A stretch of DNA of 64,000 nt from Bradyrhizobium sp. Ce-3 (lineage in GTDB: Bacteria; Pseudomonadota; Alphaproteobacteria; Rhizobiales; Xanthobacteraceae). Each line of letters begins with the position of its first letter. Positions within the stretch are counted from its first letter, which is position 1. The position numbers and the translations under genes are program-made. This document shows positions 61,295 through 64,000 of this stretch, piece after piece. Under the pieces are notes generated by a model. The model was not told the DNA's origin. It ran no database searches and saw only the letters and a program-made list of their open reading frames with translations. The DNA is taken from positions 248,001-312,000 of the forward strand of contig NZ_BQUV01000008.1 in the NCBI RefSeq assembly GCF_022835695.1, read 5' to 3'.

Positions 61295-62200
61295 TCAAGC
61301 AGCCAGGAAGAACTCGCGCAGCAGCTTCGCGGTCGCGTCCGGGGCCTCCTCGGGCAGGAAATGCCCCGACGGCACCGGCGCGCCGCTGACATTGCTGGCC
61401 CAGTTCTTCCAGGTGTCGAGCGGCGTGGTCGCGGCGCTGGCCACGCCGGCATCGCCCCACAACGCCAGCATCGGGATCGTGATCTTGTTGCCGGCATCGA
61501 CATCGGCCTTGTCGATTTCATAATCGGCATAGGCGCCGGCGCGGTAGTCCTCGCACATCGCGTGGATGCGGGCGGGATCGCGGAACGGCGCGAGATAATG
61601 CGCGAGCGCGCGCGGATCGATCGCCTCCAGCGTCTTGGTCCGGGTCTGGCTCGCCATCTTCTCCTTGAGGAAGAATTCGCCATTGTTGGAGATCAGCGTC
61701 TCCGGCAGCGGATAGGGCTGCGCCAGGAACGCCCAGTGGTAGATCTTCAGCGCCGAGAGGCGATTGAGCTTCTGCCAGTAATCATAGGTCGGCGCGATAT
61801 CGAGCACCGCGAGCTTCGACAACCGGCCGGGATGATCGAGCGCCAGACGGTACGACACCCGGCCGCCGCGATCGTGGCCGGCGAGCGCGAAATGCACGTG
61901 ACCGAGCTGCTCCATCATTTCGATCATGGTCTTGGCCCAGGCCCGCTTGGTGTAGGGCGTATGATCCTTGTCGCTGTCGGGCATGTCGGACCAGCCGTAG
62001 CCCGGCAGGTCGGCGATGATCAGCGTGAACCTGTCATCGAGCTTCGGCGCGACCGTGTGCCACATCACATGGGTCGAGGAGAAGCCGTGCAGCAGCAGCA
62101 AGGGCGGGCCCTTGCCGCCGACGCGGGCGAAGATGCGGCCCTGCGAAGTGTTGATCCATTTGGATTCGTAGCCGGGAAAAAGATCAGCGAGATCAGGCAT
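61295..62200 (-). CDS. Fluoroacetate dehalogenase homologue (alpha/beta hydrolase)
   Basis: A 301-residue enzyme close to R. palustris RPA1163 by eye over its whole length. All residues shown to matter in that enzyme are at identical numbers: nucleophile Asp110 (GHDRGGR), Arg111 and Arg114 (carboxylate binding), Asp134, fluoride-binding His155, Trp156 (IYHW) and Tyr219 (CEDYRAG), and base His280 (SGHFLPEE). Hydrolytic C-F cleavage of fluoroacetate to glycolate is therefore likely. One change is FSS for FPQ after Phe40. It is alone on its strand, with no transporter beside it. Confidence 0.92.
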   Translation of the reverse strand: MPDLADLFPGYESKWINTSQGRIFARVGGKGPPLLLLHGFSSTHVMWHTVAPKLDDRFTLIIADLPGYGWSDMPDSDKDHTPYTKRAWAKTMIEMMEQLGHVHFALAGHDRGGRVSYRLALDHPGRLSKLAVLDIAPTYDYWQKLNRLSALKIYHWAFLAQPYPLPETLISNNGEFFLKEKMASQTRTKTLEAIDPRALAHYLAPFRDPARIHAMCEDYRAGAYADYEIDKADVDAGNKITIPMLALWGDAGVASAATTPLDTWKNWASNVSGAPVPSGHFLPEEAPDATAKLLREFFLAA

Positions 62201-62322
62201 CGGTGGCTCCTCCCGGTTGCGTTGCGCCGTGCTTCAAACTTTGTTCGGCGTTGCCGCTGCTTTCGGCGAGGTTTATGCCATCCTCAAGCCTATCCAACAA
62301 CAACATGAAACGAGGAAGTGCC

Positions 62323-63555
62323 ATGTCGATCGATTTCGAAATTCCGGCCGAAGCCAAGGCGATCCGCGAGAAGGTTCGCAAATTCGTCCACGACGAGTGC
62401 ATTCCGGCGGAAAAGGAACTCGACACCAAGCCGCTTGCCGAGGTGCTGGCACCGCTGCGGAAGAAGGCCCGCGCGCAGGGCCTGTGGTGCCCATTCGTGC
62501 CGAAGGAGTATGGCGGTATGGGCCTCGGCCCGCTCGCCAATGCGCTGGTGCAGATGGAGCTCGGCGAGAGCATGCTCGGCGCGCTCTCGATGAACACGCA
62601 GGGCCCGGACGACGCCTCGATGATGACGATCCTGGCGCACGGCACCGAGTACCAGAAGGAAAAATTCCTCAAGCCGCTGCTCAACGGCGAGAAGCGCATC
62701 TGCTTCTCCATGACGGAGAAGGCCGCCGGCGCCGATGCCACCGGCATGCAGACCTCCGCAGTGAAGGACGGCAACGAGAACTACATCCTCAACGGCGAGA
62801 AATGGTTCTCCTCTTCGGCGAGCGTCGCCGACATGGCGCTGGTCATGGCGAAGACCGATCCGAACGCGCCGCGCCACAAGCAATATTCGACCTTCATCGT
62901 CGAGCTGCCCAACCCCGGCTACCGCATCAAGCGCAACGTCGCCAACATGGCGATCGAGGGCCCGCATGACGACGTGATCCATGGCGGCCATTCCGAGATC
63001 GAGATCAAGGATCTGAAGGTACCGGCCGACAATCTGCTCGGCGGCGAAGGCAACGGCTTCAACATGGGCCAGCACCGCCTCGCCTACGGCCGGCTGCGCC
63101 ACGGCATGCACAATGTCGCCAAGGCGCAGCGCGCGCTCGACATGGCGGCGGCCCACGTCACCAAGCGCTCGACCTTCGGCCAGCTGCTGGCCGACCGCCA
63201 GGCGGTGCAGTTCATGCTCGCCGACTGCGCCAGCGAGCTCTATATCGGCCGGCTGATGCTGCTGCACATCGCCTACAAGGCGGAGAAGGGCCTCGACATC
63301 CGCCAGGAGAACTCGATCGCCAAGATCTTCCACGCCCACATGGTGCACAAGGTGATCGACACCGCGATCCAGCTGCACGGCGCACTCGGCTTCAGCCAGG
63401 ATACGCCGCTCGCGAAATGGTACACCCAGGTGCGCTCGCAGCGGCTGGTCGACGGCCCGGATGAAGTGCACAAGTGGAAGATCGGCAAGAACGTCATCAA
63501 GGCGTTCCGCGAGCACGGCACCACCGCGTCGGCGGCGGGCGGGGACTTGCTGTAA
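62323..63555 (+). CDS. Acyl-CoA dehydrogenase family protein
   Basis: A 410-residue FAD-dependent dehydrogenase. The N-terminal helical domain is followed by FSMTEKAAGADATG (FAD-adenine/substrate region), the middle beta-barrel and the C-terminal domain with QLHGALGFSQDTPLAKWY and RLVDGPDEVHKWKIGK. The catalytic Glu of the usual short-chain type (YEGT) is replaced by DGPDEVH, as in CaiA/ACAD10-like and isovaleryl relatives; the exact acyl substrate is unclear. GAGGAAG precedes the ATG at 62323. No electron-transfer flavoprotein genes nearby. Confidence 0.9.
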   Translation: MSIDFEIPAEAKAIREKVRKFVHDECIPAEKELDTKPLAEVLAPLRKKARAQGLWCPFVPKEYGGMGLGPLANALVQMELGESMLGALSMNTQGPDDASMMTILAHGTEYQKEKFLKPLLNGEKRICFSMTEKAAGADATGMQTSAVKDGNENYILNGEKWFSSSASVADMALVMAKTDPNAPRHKQYSTFIVELPNPGYRIKRNVANMAIEGPHDDVIHGGHSEIEIKDLKVPADNLLGGEGNGFNMGQHRLAYGRLRHGMHNVAKAQRALDMAAAHVTKRSTFGQLLADRQAVQFMLADCASELYIGRLMLLHIAYKAEKGLDIRQENSIAKIFHAHMVHKVIDTAIQLHGALGFSQDTPLAKWYTQVRSQRLVDGPDEVHKWKIGKNVIKAFREHGTTASAAGGDLL

Positions 63556-63562
63556 CTTTCAC

Positions 63563-63677
63563 CGTCATTGCGAGCGAAGCGAAGCAATCCACGTCTCCAT
63601 GCGGAGATAGATGGATTGCTTGGTCGCTTCAGCGCAAAATTGCTCTGCAATTTTGTCGCGAGCTCCTCGCAATGACG
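63563..63677. repeat. CGTCATTGCGAGCGAAGCGAAGC inverted repeat
   Basis: Left arm CGTCATTGCGAGCGAAGCGA then AGCAATCCA; right arm TGGATTGCT...GAGCTCCTCGCAATGACG. An inner hairpin GCAAAATTGCTCTGCAATTTTG is also present. It sits between the convergent acyl-CoA dehydrogenase and purD genes. The same element type is widespread in Bradyrhizobium. Confidence 0.88.
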
Positions 63678-63682
63678 CGGCG

Positions 63683-64000
63683 CTAGCCCTTTTCCTGCTC
63701 CACCGCCTGCCAGGCGATGTCGCGGCGGCAGAATCCGTCGGGCCATTTGATGCGGTCGACAGCCTGATAGGCGCGGTCGCGCGCCTCGGTGACCGTCTTG
63801 CCCATGGCGCAGACGTTCAGCACGCGGCCGCCATTGGCGAGGGTGGCGCCATCCCTTGCCACCGTGCCGGCGTGGAAGATCTCGACGCCCTCGACCTTGG
63901 CGGCGTCATCGAGGCCGTCGATCCGGGTGCCCTTGAGGTAGTCGCCGGGATAGCCCTTCGCCGCCATCACCACCGTCAGCGCCGGGTCCGGATACCAGCG
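63683..64000 (-). CDS. purD: Phosphoribosylamine-glycine ligase, C-terminal part
   Basis: The frame is open to the right edge, so only the last 105 or so residues are visible. The sequence includes VVMAAKGYPGDYLKGTRI, HAGTVARDG and NGGRVLNVCAMGKTVTEARDRAY, the standard C-terminus of the ATP-grasp GARS enzyme in purine synthesis. The 5' part is outside the window. Confidence 0.95.
   Translation of the reverse strand, partial: RWYPDPALTVVMAAKGYPGDYLKGTRIDGLDDAAKVEGVEIFHAGTVARDGATLANGGRVLNVCAMGKTVTEARDRAYQAVDRIKWPDGFCRRDIAWQAVEQEKG

Noticed and set aside
17385-62200. FlK-like thioesterase and dehalogenase as one organofluorine operon
   Set aside because: They are 44 kb apart with many unrelated genes between, so no operon exists; kept only as a low-weight hypothesis.

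Overview
The window is about 64 kb of GC-rich chromosomal DNA from an alphaproteobacterium. It most likely comes from Bradyrhizobium or a close relative (Nitrobacteraceae; Rhodopseudomonas is the nearest well-known comparison). The grounds are gene content and order (ychF-pth-rplY, prs, RibH2 behind an FMN riboswitch, ilvE next to a MarR/two-component operon, uvrC-pgsA-moaD-moaE-prmB, ileS-lspA-M16 pair, mutL, rluB-rsmD), several families of palindromic intergenic repeats typical of these genomes, and a dehalogenase whose active site matches a Rhodopseudomonas palustris enzyme residue for residue. No tRNA, rRNA, insertion sequence, prophage, CRISPR array or recognisable defence island was seen. 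This is core chromosome with a few accessory pieces.

Layout. 1-3.6 kb: the end of a DapA-family aldolase gene, then a divergent copper pair (CopA ATPase and CsoR) sharing a palindromic operator. 3.7-6.8 kb: ychF, pth, rplY and a UbiK-like gene on the minus strand. 7-10.5 kb: plus-strand run of a dienelactone hydrolase, lgt, a MidA/NDUFAF7-type methyltransferase and pgeF. 10.6-13.4 kb: a frameshifted MerR regulator gene, a lipoprotein and prs. 13.5-20.4 kb: an SDR, ribH2 with its riboswitch, a YbjN protein, proC, a hot-dog thioesterase, a tautomerase, hisS and a DUF2314 protein. 20.6-24.7 kb: ilvE divergent from a MarR/response regulator/histidine kinase operon. 24.7-30 kb: a TonB siderophore receptor, small exported proteins and an RNase T2. 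30-32.6 kb: rlmJ, a cold-shock gene and an outer-membrane barrel. 32.6-41 kb: uvrC, pgsA-moaD-moaE-prmB, a degenerate EAL protein, a HAD hydrolase and a CheY-like gene. 40.6-50.5 kb: ribF, an acetyltransferase, ileS, lspA, an exported protein, two M16 peptidase-family proteins and arfB. 50.7-54.7 kb: a glycine-rich exported protein, then cytochrome c, a VOC protein, a Tat subunit and a GMC dehydrogenase, then a ribbon-helix-helix protein. 55-64 kb: mutL, a helical protein, rsmD, an RluB-type synthase with a very long repetitive N-terminus, tadA, a fluoroacetate dehalogenase homologue, an acyl-CoA dehydrogenase and the end of purD.

How the genes work together. Most are housekeeping genes for translation and its quality control (pth, rplY, hisS, ileS, rlmJ, rsmD, rluB, tadA, arfB, prmB), envelope lipids and lipoproteins (lgt, lspA, pgsA), DNA repair (uvrC, mutL) and cofactors (ribH, ribF, moaD, moaE, purD, prs). 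Accessory functions are copper efflux, siderophore uptake, a probable periplasmic dehydrogenase passing electrons to cytochrome c, and hydrolytic defluorination. No clearly new multi-gene system is present. The items most worth a second look are the RluB disordered extension, the complete fluoroacetate dehalogenase active site, the degenerate EAL domain, the palindrome inside ileS, the MerR frameshift, the GMC/Tat/cytochrome cluster and paired CtrA-like boxes.
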